Below, in pieces: positions 11,574 to 23,502 of a DNA stretch of 64,000 nucleotides. The position numbers and the translations under genes are program-made. Source of the DNA: Schizochytrium sp. TIO01 (lineage: Eukaryota; Sar; Bigyra; Thraustochytrida; Thraustochytriidae); the NCBI GenBank assembly GCA_004764695.1, contig SMSO01000025.1:4690862-4754861 (forward strand), read 5' to 3'. A model generated the notes under the pieces. That model was not told the DNA's origin and made no database searches. It saw only the letters and a list, made by a program, of their open reading frames with translations. The number at the start of each line of letters is the position of its first letter. Position 1 is the first letter of the stretch.

Positions 11574-12970
11574 TCAGAAAAATCTGGAGACTCTTCTGTT
11601 GATTGATACTCTCTCTCTCAGACAGAATGCTCGAGGCAAAGTAAAGTCTATCTGGGGCTACGGCCACTGGTACTGTTAGATCTCTCTGCATGAACAGTTG
11701 TTCAATCAAGTGCTCCTCAAACACCAAAGAATTAGACTTAAAAAGAAAACGCAGCAAGTTTTACTTTCGAGTAAATAGTACACTACGAAAAAAAAGAAAA
11801 AAAGAACAACAACAAGAATAAACTCAGTAAGTAAGAAGATATCATTTTAAAACATTATAATTAATTTAAAAAAAAAACGTTAAAAAAAAATTAAAAACCA
11901 ACTAACTTGGCAGGTAGTGCTAAAAGCGTTTCAACCATAAAAGAACAGTTATATTTTAATTAAAAACAAAAGGATAAAACCACGAGCGTTTCCAAAAGCT
12001 ATACATTGCTCAATCTAGAACAGCCGCGTGTCGTGAGACTTTGTGAACGAAGTTGCCGAAATCGTTGCTCAGCAGCCACAGAAGAGATAAGACCATCGAT
12101 ACGGCGGCGTTCAGAAGAAGCCTTTTCTACACAGCTTTTCGAATGAAACAACCTTTCATTCTCACTCTTTTCTTATCTCACTCAGACGTGCTTCTTGAGC
12201 GATTCTCTTTGCTGGCTCTGACTCGGATCGAGGCGCACTTCACACTTTGTGGGGCGATTGTGTGGTGTGGGTCACGGGCATTCATCCAAAAGTGTGGAGG
12301 TTCACATGTGGTGTGTCCCTCGATATTCACCCACAGCAGGTGAGAGGCTTTTATTAAAAAAAAAAAAAGAATAACAGAAAAAAAAAAAAAAAAAAAACAC
12401 AGATCAACTATTTAACCGTTCCTTTTAGTTTAGTTGAAAAAAGTTTTTCTTGTTTTGCTTTTGAAAATGCCCTAGTGCCGTTCGCTACCTAATCCGGAAT
12501 ATAATTCTGGTGCCAAATACTGTCTCTTCTTATGTTGTCTGAGGGCATATTTACATTTCATTTTAGTTTCTTCCCAGTGCTGTTTTTCTGACAAAAGCAC
12601 CAAGCTTCCTGTACAACACAACGTTCTGGGTAAAAAGCGCAGCACTCCAATTTTCTTTTCCTCTGCTAATATCTACACATATTTATTTTGCGTTCATTGA
12701 AAAAGGCTATCCTAAAGAAAAGGGAATCTCATAAAATTTTCGTTTCGTCTCTCCATGCCAGCTTCTTCTTTTTCGAGGATTCTAACATACAACCGTGACG
12801 TATGCTTTAAATTAATTTTAAAAAAAGAAAAGTTAAAAAGTCTAAAAGCAAGATGCATCTAAGCAAATAAAGAAGAAGTTGTAAGCAGAAAACAAAGTAG
12901 GAAGTAAAAGGTGTGTTTAGTTAGCACCATCAATCACGGGTCTTGATGCCATGGCCCCTGACAACGACGG

Positions 12971-13114
12971 ATAAGTAACTAACTAACTAAGTAAGTAAGT
13001 ACTTACTAAGTACTTGAGTAAGTAGATAAGTGAGACAAGTAAGTAAGTCAGTCAGTCAGTGATCGAGTAAGTAGATAAGTAAGTAGATAAGTGAGAAAGT
13101 AAGCAAAGTAAGTA
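12971..13114. repeat. Degenerate AAGT tetranucleotide array
   Basis: About 145 bp of AAGT/AACT/CAGT/AGAT units in steps of four, with the phase kept through substitutions. It looks like an old microsatellite that has decayed by point mutation. Confidence 0.8.
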
Positions 13115-13898
13115 TCCTTCACTCCCATCAAAAGTTTTCTTCTCCAATCGTTGCCCTCTTTTCGTATTCAACTCTATTCCGTCGACGTAGAGTGCGTATC
13201 GCCTGCTACTTTAATTTTTTATTATTTATTTTTTATTTAAAAAGATTAAAAAAAATAGAAAAAGTAGAGAGATGTCATTATCGATTATGGTATATCGAGG
13301 CAAATCATAGAGGAGGCTCTCAGATCGAAGAGCAGTGGACTTTTCAAAGAGAATGCTTTAGGATGGCTCGTCGGAAGTCGAAGCACTAACTGACTGACTG
13401 CGAGTTGACGCGTGGCCTCGTGGTAGGGAGGGCCTAGGAAGGAAGTACGCAGGCGAAACAAACGAGACAATATCACGATGGGTTTTCACATCTCGAATAC
13501 CCGCGGTGTAATCATTTCCAAAGACTTATTTACTTGAGATTTGAGGTCTCCGGGATACCTACCTCCGGTGCGACTCGAGCTTTGGAAGCGTTGTGGAAAG
13601 CGATTCGCACCGCACCTGCTCTGGAATGAAGCAGCCATTGATTGGTAAGTAAGTAAGTAGGTGGAGGAGATTCATGAGGAGATTTCAATCATGGGCTGGA
13701 TTGATTGATGATCGCTGTTTCTCCGTCTGGCGTTATGAATCAGGAAACAGTGATCCCCGAGGATCAGGATTTCTAAGGATGCGCTTGACTCGCTTCGCGA
13801 GAAGCACCGACGATAGATTTGCTTTTACTCCGCTCGCGCTTGATGGTCTCCAGGTGCCATAATTAGAATCACACATCTCCAACAAGCTGTCGAGCGTA

Positions 13899-13957
13899 CA
13901 AGCCAAGCCAAGCCAAGCCAAGCCAAGCCAAGCCAAGCCAAGCCAAGCCAAGCCAAG
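13899..13957. repeat. Pentanucleotide array (CCAAG)n
   Basis: About 11-12 uninterrupted copies of AAGCC/CCAAG. On the minus strand it reads as a Trp-Leu-Gly-Leu-Ala repeat, which is an artefact of the period-5 array. Confidence 0.9.
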
Positions 13958-14085
13958 GTTTCGTCAATTTATCTAAACTGACCTACAAGTGCAACGGCAA
14001 AGATTTTTTTTGAGAACGCTATTTCCTTCAGATTAATTAGTACAGGTCTTTCTCAGAGACTTAGATCGGTTTGGAAATCTTAATT

Positions 14086-14145
14086 GGATTGGAAACCTCA
14101 ACGGTTTGGAGATCTGGATTGGAAACCTCAACGGTTTGGAGATCT
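14086..14145. repeat. 30-bp tandem duplication
   Basis: Two exact adjacent copies of a 30-bp unit beginning GGATTGGAAACCTCAACGGT. The exact identity points to a recent duplication. It is not in coding sequence. Confidence 0.9.
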
Positions 14146-14802
14146 GGATCGTAGGTTTTACTCAGAAACTTGCCTTAAGTCGCGACGCAGGTTTTAGAGT
14201 TTATACGCACAATGATCCAATGTATCAACATCCTTGTTAAAGCAGTCAGTATCTTGGACCAGTATCTTTAATGGGCTCAGTGGCATCTTGGGTTTCGGAC
14301 AGCTTCAAGTCGAATTGCAGAGCTGGCCGCCGTCTTGAGATCTTTCAGCAGGGCTCCCGGCGGTTTTCAGATCTTTCAGTACGCTTCATTGTCGATCGCG
14401 GATCTCAGAGTATGAGTAAGAAACCGTCAGAGCTTCGCCAATAAGCCTCTCGATGTCCATGGTGGAGTCTAAAACCTTGGCCAACTGCAGAAAAGCAGAG
14501 AATTACAGCGAAGCAGCAGGCTTAGCCGTATTGCCAATTGAGGATTTTTGCGTCACCTTTTGGGCGCGGGTCTTCGTCGGTCAGGCGGCTGTGTCTCTTG
14601 AGTGCATTCGCACGCTTCGATCGCAAATATCGAGTTCCGTTTATCCAAATGGATTCCCCCAAACCTCATGCGTGCATGGATTGCATTGCTTCTTTCAAGA
14701 GTGGGTGAGTGTGCACTCTGCTTATTCATAGTATACAACGCCCATCATAAACGAATGCCTTTTCGACGCCTGCGCAGCGAAGAAGGTCCATCGCATGGAG
14801 CC

Positions 14803-15129
14803 ATGGCTGCTGCAAGCAAGCTTGAAGGTGCGGTAGCTCAGGCGGAAGCACACAAGCAGCAAGCTCGCAGCCGGATCCTTTCGATTGGCGTTTTCCTGAC
14901 CCAACTCGCAGGTTCGTTTTCCAGGGCTGATCAATCGCCCAGAACTTTCGAATACACGCAAAGCTCGGGAGCCCGTCACAGGGTCTCGCTCGGCTCCTAC
15001 TCCGCCAGGCGTCGTTCGAGAGGCCTGGGACTTTGGTCTCCTTTCCACACGCAGAGTATGCTGCTGATCTCAGCAGTTCTCCGTCGTGGTCATTCAGTCA
15101 GACCATCGTTGATTGATAGAAGAAAATAG
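14803..15129 (+). CDS. Possible 108-aa hypothetical ORF in a GC-rich tract
   Basis: An ATG in a good context (GAGCCATGG) opens 108 codons starting MAAASKLEGAVAQAEAHKQQ, then Arg/Ser-rich sequence to TAG. The Ala/Lys/Gln start is helix-like. The rest has no recognisable domain, and no family comes to mind. It lies in one of the GC-richer tracts of the gene-poor block, where chance ORFs are longer, so it may not be translated. Confidence 0.18.
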   Translation: MAAASKLEGAVAQAEAHKQQARSRILSIGVFLTQLAGSFSRADQSPRTFEYTQSSGARHRVSLGSYSARRRSRGLGLWSPFHTQSMLLISAVLRRGHSVRPSLIDRRK

Positions 15130-16029
15130 GCTGCTCGAGCTTTTTGCAGAACTAGTATCGTCCTGCAGATTCCGAACTGAGCAAGTTGGCCGTTGGCTGT
15201 AGCTAGAGCCATAGAGGCTGGAGTGGCCGTCGCTCTCTCTCGTGGATCTGCTGTCGATCTGTCGAGCTCCTCGCGGCGCGCGATCACGAGCTTTGCGGCA
15301 CTCCACATTCTGCGCTCACGAATGATAGAACTCAGCTCATAGTTAATCAATGGCTTTGTTTTTTCAATGACTTCTATTATTATTATTATTGTTGTTATTA
15401 ATTAACCATAATTAGCAATAATTAAAGAAAAACAACAGCACAAAAAGCAATCATTCCAAAGGAATTCAATGCAGAGAGTTGTTTGTAAAGACTTCTGATG
15501 TCCTTCGCATGAATCAACAGAGGCGAGCGAGCTGACCCACAAAGCGAAGAGAGCCCTGGCTTGCACTGCGATACCTCTTCACTGTCGATTGGCACTCCGG
15601 GTTCGGTACCATCGATCACAGAACTCTCCTTCTTCAAGGTCGAGCATTTCATTATCACCATCTAGATATCAACTAAAGTTAACTTTCATCGCTATCTTCT
15701 TCTCAGAAACCTCGTACATACACAATATAGTTTTAATTAATTAATCAATCAATGACTTACATAAATGAATAAATAAAAATTAGCGCCTAATGGAAAGACT
15801 TTCTTCGAGCATCGCAAAAGGATACTGAGAAAAAGGGCTTTCATTGAGGAAAGAAAGCAAAGACGCAGTTACAATATCAGCAGAAAGAACACAATACTTA
15901 ATTGCCCACTGACTTACCTACTTACTTACTGCCTTACTTAGCTAACCAATCAGCTAGCTAACTGACAAACTAATAACCGACTGAATAACTGACTAGCTAA
16001 AAGATTGAAAACTCCTCGTTTGGCGTGCG

Positions 16030-16060
16030 CAAGATGGCGCCACGGGTATCCATCTTGGCT
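16030..16060. promoter_or_regulatory. Inverted pair of the AAGATGGCG-type word
   Basis: CAAGATGGCG at 16030-16039 faces CCATCTTGGC about 10 bp later. The same word recurs exactly on the minus strand at 19816-19824 and 23829-23837 and on the plus strand at 63699-63707, with looser forms elsewhere. It resembles the animal YY1 core, but it also contains an ATG in a good start context. Its role is unknown. Confidence 0.3.
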
Positions 16061-17170
16061 CGATTTTGGAGCTCACAGCAGGAGCGTGCGCCCAAGCGCT
16101 CACTCAGGCCTCCAGTCCAAGCTCGAGCCCTCCCTCCCTCCTCGGCAGAGGCCACGGGCCTTTTGCTCGCTCGCCGCTGTTCTATATCAAGGTCACGGCT
16201 GCTGCCTTTGCTTTCAATCGCTCTTGATCTCGCACAGAATTTGATTTGAAAGCTCGTCGCTGTATATCCAATAATTAATGAATTGGTTAATAATTAGTGA
16301 ATTAGTTAATAATTAGTGAATTAGTTAATTGGTAATAATAGTAATACTGGTAGGAACAATAATACTACTCAGTTATCAAACAAAAAGAAAGAATGCATCA
16401 AAAATAACAATTATTATTAAGATTGTCATGCCTTTTCAAGGCGGTTTTTCTTTTATATATGTTTAGAGTGAAGGCAAGCTGAAGAAAATACCAGGAGGAG
16501 GAAGGCTCCTTTTTATTTACTTGCGCTAACTTCCTTAGTAACTTACAGAAGCCGCGGCACAGCCTCATCGCCCTCGCTCAAAACAGCGTCGAGGTCAGTC
16601 TGATAGTCTGATGGGTGATGAGTTAGTTCATGAGTGAATTAATTCATTCACGTCGCAGGAATTCATGAATTCATTCACTTCGCAGGAATTTATGGTACTG
16701 TAGTGACTCTGAGGCAGTGCAGAATGCGAGAAAAGTACACAATTGTACCGACGCGTCGCAGTTATTCGTTGATTTGTTGATTTGTTGATCTCTTTGCAGA
16801 AGGTTACGTATTCTGCAGGACGTACGCCAAAGCGGGTATTGGTCGATCTCGGCAGAGATAATTTGCTCGACGTTGAGAAGAATTCCGAGTGTGAGCCAAA
16901 AGCAGCAGAAGCTGCCTCGAAGGGAACCAGGCTTCACCTCAAATTCTTCTCAGCCCGATCCAAAGCAAGAAATCCTAATGGCAAAGGCAAAGAAAGGCAC
17001 AAACGAACAAACAAAGAAACAAAACAACAAAGAAACAAAGAAACAAACAAAGGCGCTTCCCAGGAAAGCAAATCTATCTCAAGATCAGCTCCAACATGAG
17101 ATTTGCAGCCTATTGCATGTCATGAGCTTTCTTTCACCAGGCCTCTTTATTCGCGCAGCCTTCGATGAGA

Positions 17171-17231
17171 ATAAATAAATGAATGAATGAATGAATGAAT
17201 GAATAAACGAATGAATGAGTCAGTGAGTGAG
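17171..17231. repeat. AATG tetranucleotide array
   Basis: About 60 bp of AATG/AATA/AGTG units in register, next to a GC-richer tract. Confidence 0.8.
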
Positions 17232-17809
17232 TTTTAAGGGCGGCTTTTCAGGTGAAGCAGCGTTCTTTACAGTCTTAACATTCATTGGCGTGGCGTGATG
17301 CCATGAAACTCAGAAGAGGCCCGAAGGCACCTTGGAATGAGTGCGGAACTGTAAACAGCGAGCGCAGAATCATCCGAGGTTTCCTTCATTCAGCCTGACG
17401 TATCGTCACAGCACCATGCGTGTCAAAAGAAATCAGAGCACTTGATGCGTCTGTTTATTTATTTGCATTAATGATTAGCGGAGGCGCAACGGAAATACAG
17501 AAAAGTCGAACCTCAAGTTCGCTTGAGCTTTTTTCTGACTGACCGAATGTTTGACAAGTTTCCATGACTTCGTGCTATTATGCGACGGTAACGGTGCTCT
17601 AATGCACCCGGAAAACTAGGACCGGCCTGACTAAGGGTGGTTCTCGCAAACCGCAATCTATCGTGGACATGGAATCCTTGTTCGCCAGATTCCCTTGATT
17701 GTAGGAGCGTAAGAAGAGAGAGCTTCGTTTGTTCTGAAAAGAACGAGGTCGACCCAAGTCTAAAAGGTATGTAGCGGTGAGAAAAGAATCAAGTTTCCTA
17801 TGTTTCAAG

Positions 17810-18012
17810 TTGTTTGTTTGTTTGTTTGTTTGTTTGTTTGTTTGTTTGTTTGTTTGTTTGTTTGTTTGTTTGTTTGTTTGTTTGTTTGTTTGTTTGTTTG
17901 TTTGTTTGTTTGTTTGTTTGTTTGTTTGTTTGTTTGTTTGTTTGTTTGTTTGTTTGTTTGTTTGTTTGTTTGTTTGTTTGTTTGTTTGTTTGTTTGTTTG
18001 TTTGTTTGTTTG
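17810..18012. repeat. Long (TTTG)n microsatellite, about 50 copies
   Basis: About 200 bp of uninterrupted TTTG. A graded border follows: GATT units, two copies of GTACAATTGATT, then three of GATCGACT, all in steps of four. Apparent Phe-Val-Cys-Leu proteins on the plus strand and Gln/Asn/Lys proteins on the minus strand come only from the repeat. Confidence 0.98.
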
Positions 18013-19550
18013 ATTGATTGTACAATTGATTGTACAATTGATTGATCGACTGATCGACTGATCGACTGAATGATAGATATATCATATAAATAGTTTCAAT
18101 GGAGTTAGGATACGTTCGAATAAAGCGCTCCGCTCATCTTCTATGGTCGTGTATATACTTATTTACTATCTTACATCCTCTCACAGTGACTATTTTGCGA
18201 AATTTAGTTCTAAAAATTATAGAGTTTTAGTTCCAGGACGAGTTTGAAAGAGAGAGATTCTAAAGGCGCCCATGGATACCTGGGACTGAAAAGGCTCGGA
18301 AAAGGGTCCACAGGCAAAGGCTCCGCAACTTAGATCTCTCGCATAAGCGAAAGCACCGGCGGAAGTATGGTCACTCATCCTTTTCGTTCCGCCGTTTGCG
18401 ATATTTGTTTGGCCTTCGCCACTTTGAGACAGCCGTGCGCCTCACAGTATCGATCGTCGTTGGTAGTTGTCCAAGGAGGTTAAGAATCCTTACTTACTTA
18501 CTTACATACTTAACTTGATCCAATCTTTCTTTCAATAACTTTGTATAACAAGAAAGGGCAAAGTAACTATTTTATTTTTCAATTCAATTAAAAAAAAAGT
18601 ACACAATAAGTTAAAACCTTTTCTTTTTAGCTTCAATAGTAGAATAAATAAAATTCATAACTTGTTTTGAAAATAAAATGAATCAAAAACAGAAAATTAA
18701 ACCAAATTAAACATTAAACATTTTAAAACAAAGCAAACACAACCATTCTTTCCAAAAATAAATTACTAAACGACTGTTCCTACGTGAGAAAGAACTAATT
18801 AAGGTGTGCCTATCAAAAATACTAGGCCTGGCCTGGCTCAGAGAAAAACAAAGCGGCGCAATTAAAAAAAAGACAGAAAACTTAAAAGAAAGAAAGAAAG
18901 AAAGAAAGCTTAAAAGAAAGAAAGAAAGGTCCCATCGCCTTCTTTCTGTGTGATCAGAGCGATTGGAGACAATCTTGCTTCGCCAAAAGTCCGGCCAGGC
19001 AGCGGCAGGAAACTCGAGCCACTCCACTCCACCACTCCTCGCAGCGGCTGCGACGGGCGCCAAAGCCTCGCAGGAAGCCCTGGGCCGGAGGCCGGGCAGC
19101 CCTCAGAGTGCCACCGAGCGCCAGCGACCTCTGCGGCAATTGCGGCAGACAGACTGAGAAGGAGGAGAGAGTGGCCCCTTGCTAGCTACTCAGAGATAGC
19201 TAGGTGCTAGGGCTTCTAGGACACGGCTAGACAGGCGGCTAGCGCACCCTCCTTTGGAATGTTTCTTTCTTTGATTGATGTATTTGATCGATGTGTTGAT
19301 GTACTGATTGATGTATTGATGTATTGATGTATGGGTTGATTGATTGTTTGTGTGTTAAATTGAATGATTGTTAGTTCGTTTGTTTGTTTGTTTTCGTGCG
19401 TCTTTCTTCAAAGAAGTTGGTTGATGTCGCTAACTTTGTCCCAGGGTAAATAAGTAGGCAGCTTGGAAGGGCCTAGCTACTGCTACAGGTGCCGAGACGC
19501 AGAAGACGTCAAGGCGGAATCTTCAAGACTTGGATGGTTGGTTGATTACT

Positions 19551-19625
19551 TCATTCATTCATTTATTCATTTATTGGATCAATCACCCACCCACTCACTC
19601 ACTCACTCACTCACTCACTCATGTA

Positions 19626-19656
<31 letters not shown>

Positions 19657-19660
19657 TTGC
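19551..19660. repeat. Compound microsatellite ATTC / CACT / GTGC
   Basis: Three adjacent tetranucleotide arrays in succession: ATTC/ATTT, then CACT, then GTGC. The unit changes sharply at each border while the period of four is kept. Confidence 0.9.
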
Positions 19661-21524
19661 TCGAGATTTCTCTGCAGGCAGGCCATCGATTTAGCTCTGT
19701 CTTTGACCACAGCGAGCGATATATTGGGGTTTCATCTTCAGCTTTGCTGGGCCTAAAAGTACCCTCAAAAAAACAAAAGAAAAAAAAGAGCGAGGGAGAA
19801 AGGAGAGGAAAAGAGGCGCCATCTTGGATCCGCCATTTTTTTACTATGCCTCTCGACCGCTAGGCTTTCTCAGTCAGCGAGGGCTTTGCTTCATTCACTC
19901 GCCGCCTCTGCGGCTGCGAGGCAGACGGAAGGAAGGCGCTCTATGAACTAACTCTCTTGTGCATGAAAGGCATGGCTTCCGTTAAGTGGGCTTGGCTACA
20001 GCACGGCTTGGCATCGTCAAAACAAGCAGAACAAGCAAACTCACGAACCGAACTGAGACTTTCTAACGATGATCGCTGCTGTTGTAGGTATCTATTTACT
20101 TACGTACTACCAAGTGCAAAGTGATGATTATTCTTAGTTGTTCTTATTTATTTGTTCAAGCATTTTTGGTTTATTTTAAGATTAATTGTAATTGAAAGAA
20201 AGAGAATTCTATTCATATTTTATATTCATGATCTTCACCACTCTTCGAGTTATTTTATCTAACTTGAAAGAAAAAATTAAAAAAAAGAAACTTCTGTCCG
20301 TGAATGAAGCGCCAAGAATTACTATAAATTCGAGTTTCCTTTCGCACAAAATTAGAAGAGATTGCCGGGCGCAAAGAAAAACAAATCAACTCGCTACTGA
20401 AGCTTTTCTACCTTTGCTACTGTTTCGAAGGTCAAGTGGCTGACCGGCCTTTCTGTTCTTCCTACGGGAGCGGTTCTCAAACCGCCGTGCGACCTCGATC
20501 GTAGGTACAGGTGCTTGATGAACCTAAATGCAGAATCAGTGTCTTTTCTCGACGGCCTTCCTGTGAACGCACTCCCTCCTGGTAGTAACTAATGCCAAAC
20601 TAATGAATGAATGACTGAATCAATCAGTCAGTCAATCGTGTTGTTTGTCTCCCATTGATAAACTAAATGAACGGCATGATATCTCTAAGATCCTTGAATA
20701 CCCGAAAATGCGAGTCACTTTCAAATATGGCGGAGGCGAAGAAACCAAAGCATCTGATTAACTAAAACTGGAAACCTGAAGACAGTTTGCAGTCATGCTT
20801 GCGTACAGGTCACTTAGCGGCCGGAACAGCTCTTCAGACGATAGCCTGAAGTAGTTGAAGAGGTCATTCAGCTGCCTAGATTACGTACGATGGCTCCCAG
20901 TCTATTTCAAAATGGAAAATCATTTCGAGCAATTCCATATGAGAAACAGGTTTGACCCCTATCCATGATAAGTCTCTAGGCGCGAATAAGTCAAGTCATG
21001 CCTGCGTGCCTATGCGACTGGCAGCATGGATGGCATCATTATCAATTGGCAATACATGCTTCTCTTATGACTGTCCGAAACACAGGCGAAGTCATCAGCT
21101 CTGTGTAGCTTGCGATACCTTCTAAACATGGTATCTGCCATAGCAAGGAATGTCTCTGCAAGGTCTCGCTTAACAAAAAATGCAATGTCAAGGAAATGAA
21201 ACTTTCAGAATTTGTGGGCTAAGTTAGAATGACGTTCCTAGTTTGATAATGATGATTTCAACGCAAAACTCATCGTAGTATCTAGTTGACCTTTTCTTGT
21301 GCACAATAAGTGAATTCCTTTGCTTACGTGAGTCCTTTTGCAGTCTTCCCAAGACCAAGCTCGAGATTACTTTGCAATTATTCGAAAACCATTCTACTCC
21401 CACTGATTACACACAAACAAAGACTTCTTTGAAACTAGGTTTGAGCAACAAATGTGCTTCAAGTCCTACAAATCTTGCCAAGGAAATTACGAAACAATCA
21501 CTTAAATCTAAATCTATCTCTGCA

Positions 21525-21576
21525 ACAATCAATCACTCAATCACTCACTCACTCAATCAATCAATCAAACAAACAA
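21525..21576. repeat. Tetranucleotide run CAAT / CACT / AAAC
   Basis: About 50 bp of units in register, changing from CACT to CAAT to AAAC. No gene is nearby. Confidence 0.8.
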
Positions 21577-23479
21577 GCAAATCCAGCCACAAGAGCCGGG
21601 GTTTATGTTATTTCTTGAATCTCTGTGACTCCCATGATGTTGTCTCAGAGGGAATAGCAAATCTTTGTTTGGGAGCCCCTCATTAGCAGCAGGACAAAAC
21701 GTGCTAGCAACGACTGTAGTTTCCTTCCTTCCAGGATTATCGTGCTGTTCGAGGCCCCGCGAATTCCTGCGGTATGAGTTTAAACTGCACATACTTCCAT
21801 CGATTGTCCATTCTTCCTGAGGCGTCATGACTCTTCGCTCTCTTGCTTCTCGCTCGGGCTTTCCGCATCACTTCCTTTCCAATCTCTCCTGTGCGTGAGA
21901 TAGCTCGCATTTTTCACTGGCTACAAACGTCGTCTTTTCTTCTTCTCCTCTGTCTTCTCCGTTGCTCGTTTTAAGGCCACCCTCTAAATACAACGCAGAG
22001 TTGCTTTTGTAATCACTCTGCAAGCTCGACTACAGCTCCAACACCCATCAATAGTATTCATCGCCAAGCTGCTCTTCGAGCTAAATTGGATACACCCAGC
22101 TATATTACACACGCGCCTGCCTGCCATGGATGCTCGCGCCTGCCAATCAATCAATACATCAATCACTCAATCACTCAATAAATAAATAAATATATCACAG
22201 CAAAGCGCCATTTTGATAAGCAAGATTTTAGCCAGGTGCAGTAGTGTGATTCACGCGCCAGCTCCACGGCCTTTCACTACTATTCTCTCCCATCGCCACA
22301 GCAGTATCCGTTGACCGGCATGTCTGCATCCCAGAGTATGCCATCAAAATCGCTACGAGCTGCTTAGTCCTGAAAGCGAACAAACTCGCGTCTGCTCAGC
22401 GGTTTGAGCTTCTGCTGCACTTGCCGCGTTGCGTAAATTCGTGCCTCAATGCTAGAGCTGTGGCCAATGTTTTGTCTTGTCTTGTCGTGTCTTGAAAAAA
22501 ATAAAAATAAAAGATAAAAAAGAGAACCATGCTTCTTTCTGTATGGGTGGTAAAATTCGCCCCCCCCCTAAAACTTAAAACAGCCCAAGAGGAAAAGAAA
22601 AGGCACCATCCATCCTTCGCAGCTGCCTGGCGTCGCCACCAATAAGGCTTACGCGCACGCCAGCTCCGCCGGGCACAAACAACTACAGCAAAGCTGTTCG
22701 AAAAGGGCTGGGCAGCCATGCTGTTCCCCGCGTTCCCCGTATTAGAACTGTGGGGATTCCGGACCGTGGACAGACTGCATCTGTCATGCACGCGCTTGCC
22801 TATGCCGTCCAAGGCTGAGTGAGGCCTTTTCAAGGGGGTTCTAACTTTGGTGGCGGGGAGACGATAGCGGGCTGTCCTTTATCCGCTTTCCTCGCAGTTT
22901 CCCACAGTGTCCCTCAGTGGGGCTATATACGTGACGTATCTCTGGCTGCTGTGGTTACGGACGGCCTACCGTCAGAGGTAGCGGGAGGGAAAGAGGAGGT
23001 CGGCTGGTGCTGGCGTAATTTTGGCTGCTCGTTGTTTTCACGGGTACTAGGAGAGCTGAAAGGAGGCTAGCTGGAGGGCGGGTATGGTTAGGACCTGCTA
23101 GTGCCTAGCTACCTCCCCCCTCCCTCCTCCTTCCCGCGGCACGTATTTTGTTTTTTCGTTCTTTTTTAAAGTTTTTTTTTGTTTTTGTTGGTTTTGTTTC
23201 TTTTGTTTCTTGTTTTCGCTTTTTCTTTGTTCTTCTTTTTTGCAGTCTGTTATTGTCGAAGAAGGGAGCCATGATGCAGCCACGGGTCGACGGCTTTGCA
23301 ATCTTGCGAGCTTGCGGTGATGGAGTTCTTCGGCACAGACAGACAGGAACGGGCCAGCCAGCGTAGCTAGAGATTCTGCCCAGAGCCGCTCGTGGGTCGA
23401 GGCTGCCGCATGAAGTTTGCACGATGAATGAAGAGTGCCGCGCATGCACGGAGTGAGCGCTAGCCGTCTGTAATTAACT

Positions 23480-23502
23480 GCTAGCTAGCTAGCTAGCTAG
23501 CT
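23480..23502. repeat. Palindromic (CTAG)n run
   Basis: Nearly six copies of the self-complementary unit CTAG. A second such run lies at 31680-31702. Both sit at edges of GC-rich tracts. Confidence 0.85.

Larger units (their letters stand above)
11574..17809. other. Gene-poor DNA with short repeats
   Basis: About 6 kb of alternating AT-rich DNA (11.75-12.0, 12.36-13.3 and 15.36-15.99 kb) and GC-richer tracts (13.4-15.3 and 16.0-16.25 kb). It holds the repeats listed separately and poly(A) runs at 12.35-12.40 kb. Apart from the weak candidate at 14803-15129 I see no coding sequence. Confidence 0.5.

Noticed and set aside
17777-18085. Long frames on both strands rich in Phe-Val-Cys-Leu or Lys-Gln-Thr-Asn
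   Set aside because: They are translations of the TTTG array; a period-4 repeat without stops is open in all frames.
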